Shown: positions 45,608 to 53,324 of the stretch, piece after piece
How positions within the stretch are numbered: the first letter of the stretch is position 1
Layout of the letters: each line of letters begins with the position of its first letter
Translations under genes and position numbers: made by a program
DNA from: Schaalia dentiphila ATCC 17982
Lineage (GTDB): Bacteria; Actinomycetota; Actinomycetes; Actinomycetales; Actinomycetaceae
Direction: 5' to 3'
Assembly: GCF_000154225.1 (NCBI RefSeq)
Contig: NZ_DS264586.1
Span: 1,704,527 to 1,768,526 of the forward strand
DNA: 64,000 nt
Notes under the pieces: generated by a model
The model's input: the letters and a program-made list of their open reading frames with translations, nothing else
The model's database searches: none
Told to the model about the DNA's origin: nothing

Positions 45608-46522
45608 TCAGGGCAGGAAGTCGTTTGTCCAGGCACCCTCCAGATCTTCGATGCGGCTACCTTCTTCGAGCCAGCCGCCCTCGTCCATCCACGTCGTGTA
45701 AGAGGTGACGAGGTCTTCCTGGATCTCACCCCAGCGTCCCTCGGGGGTGAACCAAGAGTCTCGGATAGCACGCAGGGAGGCGCGCAGGACGTCGGGACGC
45801 ACATGACACATGGGCCAGCTCATCGCCTCGACGGCACCATCCTCGTCTTCCATCGCTTCGCGGTAGCCGTTGGCCGCGGCGGCTAGGAAGGAGCGCACGA
45901 AGTCGGGGTTACGATCGAGCGTGTCTTGGCGCACCGAGAGGAAGTAGGAATGATGGGGGGCGACTCCCACCGAGTCGAATTCGAGGACCACGACCTCATC
46001 GAGAGGCGTGTTTCCCTGGAAGGGTTCCCACGCGCGCACATTCATGACGGCGTCGTAGAGGCCCTGTTCGACGGACCTCACGTCGGGTTCCCAGTTGCCG
46101 GGGTCCGCGAAGCGCACGAGCGCGGGGTCTGCTCCATCGGCGGCGACGGCCTCGCGCACCTCGTGGATGAGGCGAGCGACGGGAGGAACTGCCACGGTCT
46201 TGCCTTCCAGGTCGGCGAAGCGCGCAATCCCGGTCTCGGGCGTCGTAATGACGGAGCCGAGCTGGCGTTGGTTGAGTGTCGCGACCGCGACGAAGGGGGT
46301 ACCGGTGGATCGCGATTGGAGGACGTGGCCCAGGCGCAGGGAGGCGATGTCGTATTCTCCGCGGGCGAGGACCTCGGGTGCCCCTCCCCTGTCGTATCCG
46401 TCTGAGAGGAGGTCCACATCAATTCCGGCGCGGGCGAAGCCTCCGTTTCGCCGGGCGAGGAAAAGTCCGGCGTGGTTGGGCCACGGGTGGACGTATTCGA
46501 GCATTACTCGTGTGACTGGCAT
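45608..46522 (-). CDS. NMT1/THI5-like protein without a signal peptide
   Basis: A 304-aa type 2 periplasmic-binding-fold protein of the NMT1/THI5-like group (MLEYVHPWPNHAGLFLARRNGGFARAGIDVDLL at the start; YREAMEDEDGAVEAM near 235). Unlike the other cassette binding protein it has no signal peptide or lipobox, so it may stay in the cytoplasm. It lacks the CCCFC cysteine cluster of yeast Thi5 HMP-phosphate synthase. Its gene overlaps the fused transporter gene by 19 bp, so it is the last member of the TPP-riboswitch operon. A role in binding or converting a thiamine pyrimidine precursor is inference. Confidence 0.75.
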   Translation of the reverse strand: MPVTRVMLEYVHPWPNHAGLFLARRNGGFARAGIDVDLLSDGYDRGGAPEVLARGEYDIASLRLGHVLQSRSTGTPFVAVATLNQRQLGSVITTPETGIARFADLEGKTVAVPPVARLIHEVREAVAADGADPALVRFADPGNWEPDVRSVEQGLYDAVMNVRAWEPFQGNTPLDEVVVLEFDSVGVAPHHSYFLSVRQDTLDRNPDFVRSFLAAAANGYREAMEDEDGAVEAMSWPMCHVRPDVLRASLRAIRDSWFTPEGRWGEIQEDLVTSYTTWMDEGGWLEEGSRIEDLEGAWTNDFLP

Positions 46523-48120
46523 GGTGTTCCTTCGTGTCGGGTACGCCCGTTGTTGGTAGTGAGGGCGTCTTCCACGCGGGCGCACAGGGCGTGGAATCGC
46601 TCGAGTCGGCGGGTACCGCGCCCACGCGGGTGCGGCAGGTCGATGCGGATACTGTCGGTGATGTGACCGGGCCGGGCACTCATGACGTGGACGGTGTCCG
46701 CGAGCTGAACGGCCTCGAGGATGTCGTGGGTAACGATGACGGTTGTCCGCGGATCCTTGTGGAGTAGGTCGGCGAGCCAGTCGCATACCTGTGCCCGGGT
46801 GAGTGCGTCGAGCGCCCCGAAGGGTTCGTCGAGGAGCATCGCCGACGTGGGGGTGAGCAACGTGCGAGCGAAGGCGACGCGGGCGCGCATACCCCCGGAG
46901 AGCTCGTCTGGCCGGTGGGAGGCGAAGGACCCCAGCCCGAGGCTGTCGAGGGTGGCGTCAGCTCGGGTGAGGGCGTCGCGCTTCGACGCACCGGCCAGGA
47001 CGAGGGGAAGCGCCACGTTGTCGCGCACGCGCAGCCAGGGCGCGAGGGAGTCTGACTGCGGCATGAGGGCGCAGGACGCCGATTCGCTCGCCTTCCCTTG
47101 GCCTGTCGCATTGTCCGCACGCTCGAGTCCGGCGGCGATGCGGATGAGGGTGCTCTTCCCGCATCCAGATGGCCCGACCACGGCGGCAATCGTCCCCTCC
47201 TCAACGATGAGGTCTGCGCCGTCCAATGCGCGTACCTCTCCCTGGGAGGATCGGTAGGTCTTCGACACTGACGTCATTTCGATACGCCCAGGCGCGACCT
47301 GTTGTCTGCCCGGCGTGCGCCGCCACCGGCCTGGGAGGGAGCGGCGAGAGGTCAGGGCTTCAGCAGCAGCAACGATCGCGTACAGGATGATCGTCATGAC
47401 CACGAGGGTGCCAGCGCCAGCGAAGACGAGGTCCGTACGGAAGGAGGACTGGGCGCTCAGGAGGAACACACCGAGTCCGCGTTTGGCCCCCATGAACTCC
47501 GCGGTTGCTGCGGATGCGAAAGCATAGGTGGCGGCGATGCGGATTCCAGAGAAGAGGTGGGTGTGCGCCCAGGGCAGGCGCGCGTGCAGCAGGATCCACA
47601 TCCGCGAGGCCCCCGCGACTCCCATCGGGTCGGTGAGCGAGGTCGGTACACGCCCAAGCCCGCGCAGCAGGGCGAGAGCCACGGGAAAGGCCGTGAAGAC
47701 TGCGACGACCACGATCTTCGAGGCCATGGTAAAGCCCATCCAGATGACCATGAGGGGCGCGACGGCCACGAGAGGGACCGTTTGGGAGACGACCAGGATC
47801 GGCATGGCGACGTGGGTGAGGCGCGGCCACAGCGAGGTGGTGAACGCGATGACGATGCCCACGGCGATACCCGCGATCAATCCGGCGATTCCTTCGACGC
47901 CCGTCGCCCAGGCGGCAGCGCTGAGCGAGGGCCAGCTGGCGGCGGCGGAGGCGAGGATAGTGGTCGGGGCAGGCAGGATACGCTGCGAGAGGCCGGAGGC
48001 GTGGTGGGCAAGTTGCCACACCACTACGACCACGCTCAGGGAGACACACGCCCATGCTGCGCGCGTGGCGTTGTCTCGCACGCGCGCAGCGACTGGGGTG
48101 GGGCTATTCGAGGAGGTCAT
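46504..48120 (-). CDS. Fused ABC permease–ATPase for thiamine/pyrimidine precursor uptake
   Basis: A 538-aa fusion. Residues about 1-265 are a BPD-type permease with six or so membrane helices and the cytoplasmic EAA-like loop (DPMGVAGASRMWILLHARLPWA near 166). Residues about 280-510 are an ATPase: Walker A GPSGCGKST near 317, LSGGMRARVAFARTL near 410, Walker B MLLDEPFGALD near 428, H-loop VTHD near 464. ThiX and ThiZ are usually separate. It overlaps the binding-protein gene upstream by 17 bp and the NMT1-like gene downstream by 19 bp. TPP riboswitch control and the binding-protein type point to thiamine-related substrate. Confidence 0.88.
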   Translation of the reverse strand: MTSSNSPTPVAARVRDNATRAAWACVSLSVVVVVWQLAHHASGLSQRILPAPTTILASAAASWPSLSAAAWATGVEGIAGLIAGIAVGIVIAFTTSLWPRLTHVAMPILVVSQTVPLVAVAPLMVIWMGFTMASKIVVVAVFTAFPVALALLRGLGRVPTSLTDPMGVAGASRMWILLHARLPWAHTHLFSGIRIAATYAFASAATAEFMGAKRGLGVFLLSAQSSFRTDLVFAGAGTLVVMTIILYAIVAAAEALTSRRSLPGRWRRTPGRQQVAPGRIEMTSVSKTYRSSQGEVRALDGADLIVEEGTIAAVVGPSGCGKSTLIRIAAGLERADNATGQGKASESASCALMPQSDSLAPWLRVRDNVALPLVLAGASKRDALTRADATLDSLGLGSFASHRPDELSGGMRARVAFARTLLTPTSAMLLDEPFGALDALTRAQVCDWLADLLHKDPRTTVIVTHDILEAVQLADTVHVMSARPGHITDSIRIDLPHPRGRGTRRLERFHALCARVEDALTTNNGRTRHEGTPCQSHE

Positions 48121-49132
48121 TGCTCACCATGTCTGCTCCGGACAGCGGGGCGGACGCGGGTGCCCCGGACGCATCTTCGAGGAGTCCTTGCGCGAGCAGA
48201 TAGTCGATGTAGCCCTGCCAGCGAGCCGGGTCGCCGTGGCCGACGCTTCCGGAGGAGTCCTGCCAGTACTTTGAGGAAAGAAGCTCCTGGCTGCGCGATG
48301 CTAGTTCGCGGTCGATCGCGGCGTCGGGGTTAGCGCTTATGAGGGCGTCCACTGCGGCAGACGGATCGGTGATGGCGTCCTTGTATCCGCGCTGGGTCGC
48401 CCGGATGAAGCGCTTAGCCAGGTCGGCGTGGTCCCGCAGGTAGGAGGGGGTTGCGACCAGTCCGAGCTCGGCGGGGGTCGTTTCGACTCCGTAGTCGGCG
48501 GGCATAAACCACTTCAGGGGAGTGCCTGCGAGTTCGGCTTCGATGCCTTCCCACGTCGTGAGGCCTTCGGCGTAGTCTGCGGTGCCGTTGTAGACGGCGG
48601 CATAGGCGCTCGTGCCGAGGAGGGCCGTCTCGACGTTTCCTTGCCCGCCGTCGTTGCGGATCATCGTTTGCACCTTCGCGACGCCCTCGGCCGCTCCCCA
48701 CGTAGCGAAGAGTTTGCCGTCGAGATCAGCGGGCCGAGTAATGTCCGTGTTATCCGCGCGCACGGCGATCCCCTGCGAGGATTGTTGCTGGAGGTTGAAC
48801 ACCATGGTCATCTCGTCCCCTCGAGCGCGTCCGCTGATGACCGAGTAGGCGCCCTCGAAGGCGAAATCTGCTCCCCCTCCGAGTAGGACGGAGGCGGAAC
48901 CCGCTTCGGAGTAGGGCAGGATGTCCACATCGATGCCCTCTTGTTCGTAGTAGCCACGCGCCATGGCGAGGTAGACGCCGGAGTGGTTGGTATTCGGGGT
49001 CCAGTCCAAAACGACGCTGACGCTCTGGCGTTGTGGGCTGCTCTGTGGGGTGCTCGCGTTGCCTGCGCACGATGCGAGCGCGAGCGCGCAGGCGGGCAGG
49101 AGGGCAGTCAGTGCTGCGAGTGGTCGTCTCAT
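48104..49132 (-). CDS. ThiY/NMT1-type substrate-binding lipoprotein
   Basis: A 342-aa exported binding protein. The signal peptide MRRPLAALTALLPACALALAS ends in lipobox LASC near residue 22. The mature part has the NMT1/ThiY hallmark VVLDWTPNTNHSGVYLAMARGYY near residue 43-65, GGADFAFEG near 92. ThiY binds formyl-aminopyrimidine thiamine precursors in Bacillus, so a pyrimidine precursor is likely here. The ATG at 49132 follows AAAGGACC. Within the TPP-riboswitch operon, 11 bp after the kinase gene. Confidence 0.88.
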   Translation of the reverse strand: MRRPLAALTALLPACALALASCAGNASTPQSSPQRQSVSVVLDWTPNTNHSGVYLAMARGYYEQEGIDVDILPYSEAGSASVLLGGGADFAFEGAYSVISGRARGDEMTMVFNLQQQSSQGIAVRADNTDITRPADLDGKLFATWGAAEGVAKVQTMIRNDGGQGNVETALLGTSAYAAVYNGTADYAEGLTTWEGIEAELAGTPLKWFMPADYGVETTPAELGLVATPSYLRDHADLAKRFIRATQRGYKDAITDPSAAVDALISANPDAAIDRELASRSQELLSSKYWQDSSGSVGHGDPARWQGYIDYLLAQGLLEDASGAPASAPLSGADMVSNDLLE

Positions 49133-49143
49133 CGTTGGTCCTT

Positions 49144-50262
49144 TCAGTGGTGTGAGATCGCGTCGTCGAGCCATGCGAGGTAGTCGCGCCCGGGTGGGCG
49201 GGTGAACCATCGCGTGTGCTCACCGAAGAAAACGTCCAGGCACCAGTCGGCGCCGGGCATGGATCTGGTCGCCCCGTACTGGTATTCGATCCAGTTCAGG
49301 CCGGATTCGGCTTGAATCAGGGGCATGAGGGCGAGGAGGCCTCGCCGCTCGAGCGGGCTGAGGGGTCGCACTTCCTCGTATCCGTCGATGAGGGCGAGGG
49401 TGATGTCGCGGTGGACTGCTTCTTCGTCGCCGTCGACGATGCGGGTCCATTCGAAGGCGTTTCGTTCGATGATGAGAGCCAGGTCGTAGACGGAGGGGTT
49501 GCGGTCTGCCAGTCCGAAGTCGATGAACTCGGAGGGGGCCAGGCCCTTCCAGAAGACGTTGGAGACGTGCAGGTCTCCGTGCGTCCAGGAGGTGGGCAGC
49601 TGGGCGGCGATGGGGGCGTAGGCGGCCGCGAAGTCAAGGTGGGGTGCCCACTCGTCCTCGATGCGCCTGCCGGAGTCACGCAGGTAGGCCTGGACACCGG
49701 GACGCTCGGCGAGCCACTGGGGCAAGTCGCGGCGAGGGTCCTGCGCAAAGAGTCGCATCCTGGATTGATAGGCGCTCGGTGGGTTGAGCGCGGCGTGATA
49801 ATCCGACGAGGCCAGGGCGAGGCGGGCGGTCATTGATCCGAGGGCGTGGGCTTCGTCGAGCGTGCCGGGAATCGTCCACGTGGGGTTGTCGCGGTAGCGG
49901 TCCTCACCGATGGCACCCTCGCACACTTCCCACGTCCCCGTCGGCGTTTCCCAGACGGTGTCAGAGTCGGCGAAGGGTAGGAATGCGGGGGTGGGAAATC
50001 CTCTCGCGCGGATGTGTGCGACGAGGCCGTGGACTGCGCGCAGATGGTCGGCGGGGACGGCACCGGGTGCGTAGCGTTTGATGAAGACTGTCGAGGTGCC
50101 TGCGTCGACGAGGATTCCCGCTGCTGTGGGGCGATGAGAGACCTGCAGGACGGTACCTGCGAGAGGGGTGGCGAGGCGGGTAAGCACCCGCTCGCATTCG
50201 CCTTCGGAGATGACGGGCCAGACCCTGGTCGTCACGTCAAGGTGTTTGTTGCTGTCGCTCAC
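49144..50262 (-). CDS. APH-family small-molecule kinase, first gene of the TPP-riboswitch operon
   Basis: A 372-aa aminoglycoside-phosphotransferase-fold kinase. The catalytic loop SWTHGDLHVSNVFW is near residues 228-241 and the metal site FIDFGLADRNP near 252; a Lys in STVFIKRY near 60 is the likely ATP lysine. It starts with GTG at 50262, preceded by AAAGAG; a longer frame would run into the riboswitch. Known APH-fold kinases of the vitamin field include thiamine kinase (ThiK/YcfN), so it probably phosphorylates thiamine or a precursor, but sequence alone does not fix the substrate. Confidence 0.8.
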   Translation of the reverse strand: MSDSNKHLDVTTRVWPVISEGECERVLTRLATPLAGTVLQVSHRPTAAGILVDAGTSTVFIKRYAPGAVPADHLRAVHGLVAHIRARGFPTPAFLPFADSDTVWETPTGTWEVCEGAIGEDRYRDNPTWTIPGTLDEAHALGSMTARLALASSDYHAALNPPSAYQSRMRLFAQDPRRDLPQWLAERPGVQAYLRDSGRRIEDEWAPHLDFAAAYAPIAAQLPTSWTHGDLHVSNVFWKGLAPSEFIDFGLADRNPSVYDLALIIERNAFEWTRIVDGDEEAVHRDITLALIDGYEEVRPLSPLERRGLLALMPLIQAESGLNWIEYQYGATRSMPGADWCLDVFFGEHTRWFTRPPGRDYLAWLDDAISHH

Positions 50263-50265
50263 TAC

Positions 50266-50291
50266 GGCTCTTTCGCGTGCGCGCACGAGCC
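50266..50291 (-). promoter_or_regulatory. Possible riboswitch expression platform
   Basis: GGCTC at 50287-50291 (minus strand) can pair with GAGCC at 50266-50270, which overlaps the AAAGAG ribosome site of the kinase gene. Ligand-dependent sequestration of the ribosome site is plausible. The inference is structural only. Confidence 0.4.
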
Positions 50292-50308
50292 TTCGTGGAA
50301 GAAGTGTC

Positions 50309-50400
50309 TGCGTCCCTACGCCGGTATGATCCGGATCAGGTGTGTCGGTCGGAGGATCGCCTCCCTCTCAGCCCCCTACTGTCAGGGCTCCCGTGCATCG
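50309..50400 (-). ncRNA. TPP riboswitch (THI element)
   Basis: On the minus strand all hallmark elements occur in order: CGGGAGCCC, GGGGGCTGAGA, a GGAGG...CCTCC stem, ACCTGATCC, and CATACCGGCGTAGGGA. These match the conserved thi box (CUGAGA, ACCUGAUC, GCGUAGGGA) including the P2 (GCCC/GGGC) and P4 (CCGG/CCGG) pairings. It lies 47 bp before the kinase GTG, so it controls the whole cassette in response to thiamine pyrophosphate. Confidence 0.93.
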
Positions 50401-50406
50401 CGTCAC

Positions 50407-50435
50407 ACTCTACACCCCGACGGGGGATATATCAA
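50407..50435 (-). promoter_or_regulatory. Putative promoter of thiamine operon
   Basis: Minus strand TTGATA (-35, 50430-50435) and TAGAGT (-10, 50407-50412) with a 17-bp spacer, directly ahead of the TPP aptamer. Confidence 0.55.
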
Positions 50436-50452
50436 ATAGATCACAGAAATAT

Positions 50453-50478
50453 GCCCGGCTGCGTGGACGCAGCCGGGC
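50453..50478 (-). terminator. Terminator after rimP
   Basis: Perfect hairpin GCCCGGCTGCG / CGCAGCCGGGC with a 4-base loop, 21 bp after the rimP stop, followed by ATATTTCTGTG. It separates rimP transcription from the thiamine operon and hence from nusA. Confidence 0.8.
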
Positions 50479-50498
50479 ACGTGAGCGGTGTGAGGAGC

Positions 50499-50969
50499 TT
50501 AGTCCCCCGACCCAAAGTCGACGCGGGAGCGCGCCTTCCTCATGTCCTGATAGTCAATGATCGTCGTTTCGCCGTCGACATCGATCGTTGCGCTGGTCTC
50601 GTTCGCGGCGACGACGCGTCCGGAGACGTAGCCGCCGGCTCGCAGCTTGATGCGCACGAGGCGTCCGATCTGTCGCATCCAGTGCCCGACCTTCGTGAGC
50701 TCGCGTTCGGCCCCGGGAGTAGACACTTCCAGCAAGTACTCGCCGTCGATCGGATCCGCAACGTCCAGGGCTTTCGAGACGGCGCGGGACACGTCTGCGA
50801 GCGTGTCGGAATCAATTCCACCTGCGCCGATCGGTGCCTCGACGATGACCCGCAGGAGCGGCATCGCATCTGAGCGCGAACGGATGACTGAGTCCAGTTC
50901 CAGTCCCGACTGTGCGACCACGGGAGCCAGCAGCTCCTCGAGCGGTCCCTCTGACGTGGACGATGCCAT
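50499..50969 (-). CDS. rimP: Ribosome maturation factor RimP
   Basis: 30S assembly factor. The 156-aa protein has the N-terminal alpha-beta domain (LELDSVIRSRSDAMPLLRVIVEA near residue 20-42), the family motif YLLEVSTPGAERELTKVGHW near residues 78-97 and a C-terminal SH3-like domain ending YQDMRKARSRVDFG. Its last 41 bases match a remnant before nusA. The gene is complete. Normally rimP is followed directly by nusA; here a terminator and the thiamine cassette intervene. Confidence 0.95.
   Translation of the reverse strand: MASSTSEGPLEELLAPVVAQSGLELDSVIRSRSDAMPLLRVIVEAPIGAGGIDSDTLADVSRAVSKALDVADPIDGEYLLEVSTPGAERELTKVGHWMRQIGRLVRIKLRAGGYVSGRVVAANETSATIDVDGETTIIDYQDMRKARSRVDFGSGD
50512..50552. 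repeat. Right direct repeat (rimP 3' end)
   Basis: 41-bp copy, 40 identical bases, of 45404-45444 in the same orientation. Together they bracket the thiamine cassette. Confidence 0.9.
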
Positions 50970-51021
50970 ATGTGCCTATCTTTCTGTCGCGTAAGCGGGT
51001 CAGTTCCCTATCGTACCCGGG

Positions 51022-52044
51022 GTGTGGGATGATGCGGATGTGCGTTTCGCAAAACTGACTTTGACCACACGTCGCCTCCCCGGCCTCGCTGCGACTGGAG
51101 CGGCGCTTCTCGCGCTGTCCGCGTGCTCGTCCTCGTCCCTGCCGACTCTGTCTGGTTTTGACGCGGTGCGCGACCAGGCCGCGCGTACGGAGGCGGCAGC
51201 ATCCGAGCGCGCGACCCAGCTCGCCGAGGTCGCGACAGAGTGCGCATCGTGTTCGGCTGCTCTGCGTTCCGTCGCGTCGGCGTCACATGAGCGGCTCGAG
51301 GCGCTGGGGGGCCTGTGGGATCCGTGGGGAGGGGCGGTGCCCGAGGGCGAGTCCGCTCCGGCTGCAGTCTCCGAGGCTCCCACCGACGTGTCTGCTTTCG
51401 TCTCGTGGTTGGCCCGCACAGCGACCCGCGACCTGGAGATCGCCGCTGACCCGAATCGCACGTCCTCCGAGGAGGCCCGCACGCTGTCGACCGCGTCGCT
51501 GGGCCGTTACGCGAGCGCCGTGACGATCGCCCACGCGTACGGCATCGAGGTGGACACGGGTCTGGATCAGGCGCTCCTTGTCAATGATCGAGTGAATGCT
51601 GCGTCGCGTCAGGGAGTCCAGGCCTGGTCCATTGATCTCTTTGACGCTCCGACGCTCTCGTCTTCCTTCGCCCCCTCGGGCAAGAAGCTGCCCGACTCTC
51701 AGGAACTGTCGACTGCGGTCGCAACCTGGGATTGCACGGCGTCCACCCTGCCGAAGGCTCAGGTCAGCGGCGGCTCCCTATCCGACGCGTACGCCGTGTC
51801 GGGCGAACTTCTGGTTCGCGCAGATATCGCCCTGCGTGCCGGTGCGACGGATACGCGTTCGCCTCGCTGCAACCTCGGTTTCCTTGACGCCCCGTCGCTA
51901 GCCGCCAATCTGCTGGCGGCGGACGCCGCGATGCTAGCCAGCGACTCCGCCGACGTGCGGGCAGCGGGGGCAAGCGCAGCATTGGCGGACATCGAGCAGT
52001 GGGCGCCTCGTGCCACGCTTCCCGCTCTCATCGGCGCACGCTGA
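51022..52044 (+). CDS. Exported lipoprotein of unknown function (divergent from rimP)
   Basis: A 340-aa lipoprotein precursor. The N-terminus TTRRLPGLAATGAALLALSAC ends in lipobox LSAC, cleaved near residue 35 if the GTG at 51022 is used; the GTG at 51040 gives a shorter, more typical signal. The mature part is Ala/Ser-rich and largely helical (DAVRDQAARTEAAASERATQLAEVA) with two C-terminal helices near residues 270-335. Actinobacteria often have a ferritin-like DUF4439 lipoprotein at this position next to rimP, and this protein may be that family, but I cannot confirm it from motifs. Confidence 0.75.
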   Translation: MWDDADVRFAKLTLTTRRLPGLAATGAALLALSACSSSSLPTLSGFDAVRDQAARTEAAASERATQLAEVATECASCSAALRSVASASHERLEALGGLWDPWGGAVPEGESAPAAVSEAPTDVSAFVSWLARTATRDLEIAADPNRTSSEEARTLSTASLGRYASAVTIAHAYGIEVDTGLDQALLVNDRVNAASRQGVQAWSIDLFDAPTLSSSFAPSGKKLPDSQELSTAVATWDCTASTLPKAQVSGGSLSDAYAVSGELLVRADIALRAGATDTRSPRCNLGFLDAPSLAANLLAADAAMLASDSADVRAAGASAALADIEQWAPRATLPALIGAR

Positions 52045-52086
52045 GGCATTCCACCAACGCCCAGCAGGGGCGACTATAGGCAAACT

Positions 52087-52120
52087 ACAGGGCCGCTCCC
52101 CGTTCGGGGAGCGGCCCTGT
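52087..52120. terminator. Bidirectional terminator between lipoprotein gene and leuB
   Basis: Perfect stem ACAGGGCCGCTCCCC / GGGGAGCGGCCCTGT with a TTTCGTCTTTC run on the plus side. It lies between convergent genes. Confidence 0.85.
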
Positions 52121-52132
52121 TTCGTCTTTCGC

Positions 52133-53182
52133 TCAGACCCTGGCGGCGATGTCGTCGCCGATCTGGGAGGTGGAGCGCACGAGCGGCGTTCCCGCCGCCG
52201 CAGCCTCGGCACGCGCCGCCATGTCGTCGTCGATAGCCGCGCGCACACGCTCTGCTTCCTCGGCGTAACCCATGAAGTCCAGCATGAGCGCGACCGACGA
52301 GATGGTCGCGGTCGGGTCGGCCTTACCCTGCCCCGCGATGTCGGGGGCGGAGCCGTGCACGGGCTCGAACATGGAGGGGTACTCGCGCGAGGGATTCAGG
52401 TTGCCCGATGCGCTCAGGCCAATGCCGCCGGTGACTGCCCCGGCCTCGTCGGTGAGGATATCGCCAAAAAGGTTATCGGTGACGATGACGTCGAAGCGGC
52501 CCGGGTCGGTGACCATGTAGATGGTGGCGGCATCGATGTGGCAGTAGTCGATGCTCACATCGGGATACTCCTCCCCGACCTCGTCGACGATGCGGCGCCA
52601 CATGTGTCCGGCGTTGACCAGGACGTTGTGCTTGTGGACGAGGGTGAGGTGCTTCTTGCGCGAGGCGGCCGCCTCAAAGGCGTAGCGCACGACACGCTCG
52701 ACGCCGTAGGCGGTGTTGACGCTGACCTCGGTCGCGATCTCATGCGGGGTGCCCACGCGCACGGCGCCACCGTTGCCGCAGTAGAGGCCCTCGGTGCCTT
52801 CGCGAACGACGACGAAGTCGATGTCGCCGGGGTTGGCCAGCGGGCTGGGCACGCCCTCGTAATACTTCGAGGGGCGCAGGTTCACGTAGTGATCGAGAGC
52901 GAAGCGCAGCTTGAGGAGCAGACCGCGCTCAAGGACGCCGGAGGGCACGGAGGGATCGCCGACCGCACCCAGAAGGATGACGTCGTGGTGCTTGATCGCT
53001 TCAAGGTCCTCGTCGGTCAGGGTGTCGCCGGTGGCGTGCCAGCGCTCGGCACCCAGGTTGAAGTGGGTGGTGGAGTAGTCGATGCCCTTGTCCGCCAGGA
53101 CGCGGTCCAGGACCTTCAGGCCTTCGGGGACGATTTCCTTGCCGATGCCGTCTCCGGGGATTACTGCGATGTTCAGTGTCAT
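52133..53182 (-). CDS. leuB: 3-isopropylmalate dehydrogenase
   Basis: NAD-dependent step of leucine synthesis. From the ATG at 53182 it is 349 aa, the short actinobacterial/group 2 length. Motifs: [14 protein letters not shown] at residues 5-18, [16 protein letters not shown] near 91, [11 protein letters not shown] near 121, and the metal/NAD site [21 protein letters not shown] near 220, then [18 protein letters not shown] near 265. The upstream in-frame extension to 53338 overlaps the sialidase terminator. ilvBNC lies upstream, separated by the sialidase locus. Confidence 0.96.
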   Translation of the reverse strand: MTLNIAVIPGDGIGKEIVPEGLKVLDRVLADKGIDYSTTHFNLGAERWHATGDTLTDEDLEAIKHHDVILLGAVGDPSVPSGVLERGLLLKLRFALDHYVNLRPSKYYEGVPSPLANPGDIDFVVVREGTEGLYCGNGGAVRVGTPHEIATEVSVNTAYGVERVVRYAFEAAASRKKHLTLVHKHNVLVNAGHMWRRIVDEVGEEYPDVSIDYCHIDAATIYMVTDPGRFDVIVTDNLFGDILTDEAGAVTGGIGLSASGNLNPSREYPSMFEPVHGSAPDIAGQGKADPTATISSVALMLDFMGYAEEAERVRAAIDDDMAARAEAAAAGTPLVRSTSQIGDDIAARV

Positions 53183-53268
53183 GACTCCATCTTCCCCCGC
53201 GTCTGTGCCGCGCGTCCGCACGGGTCCAACCCGTGGTCTCTTTGGGCCGTGACGTCCCCCATAGACGA

Positions 53269-53310
53269 GGCCGGGGCCGGGAGGGCACTCACGCTCCCCC
53301 GGCCCCGGCC
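53269..53310 (-). terminator. Terminator after the sialidase gene
   Basis: Hairpin GGCCGGGGCCGGGAG / CTCCCCCGGCCCCGGCC directly after the sialidase stop. Very GC-rich stem, no T-run seen. Confidence 0.65.
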
Positions 53311-53324
53311 GCGATAGATATGGA

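Noticed and set aside
45608-50262. Integrase or transposase genes to explain the thiamine cassette
   Set aside because: All four genes are transport or kinase genes; no recombinase motif was seen.
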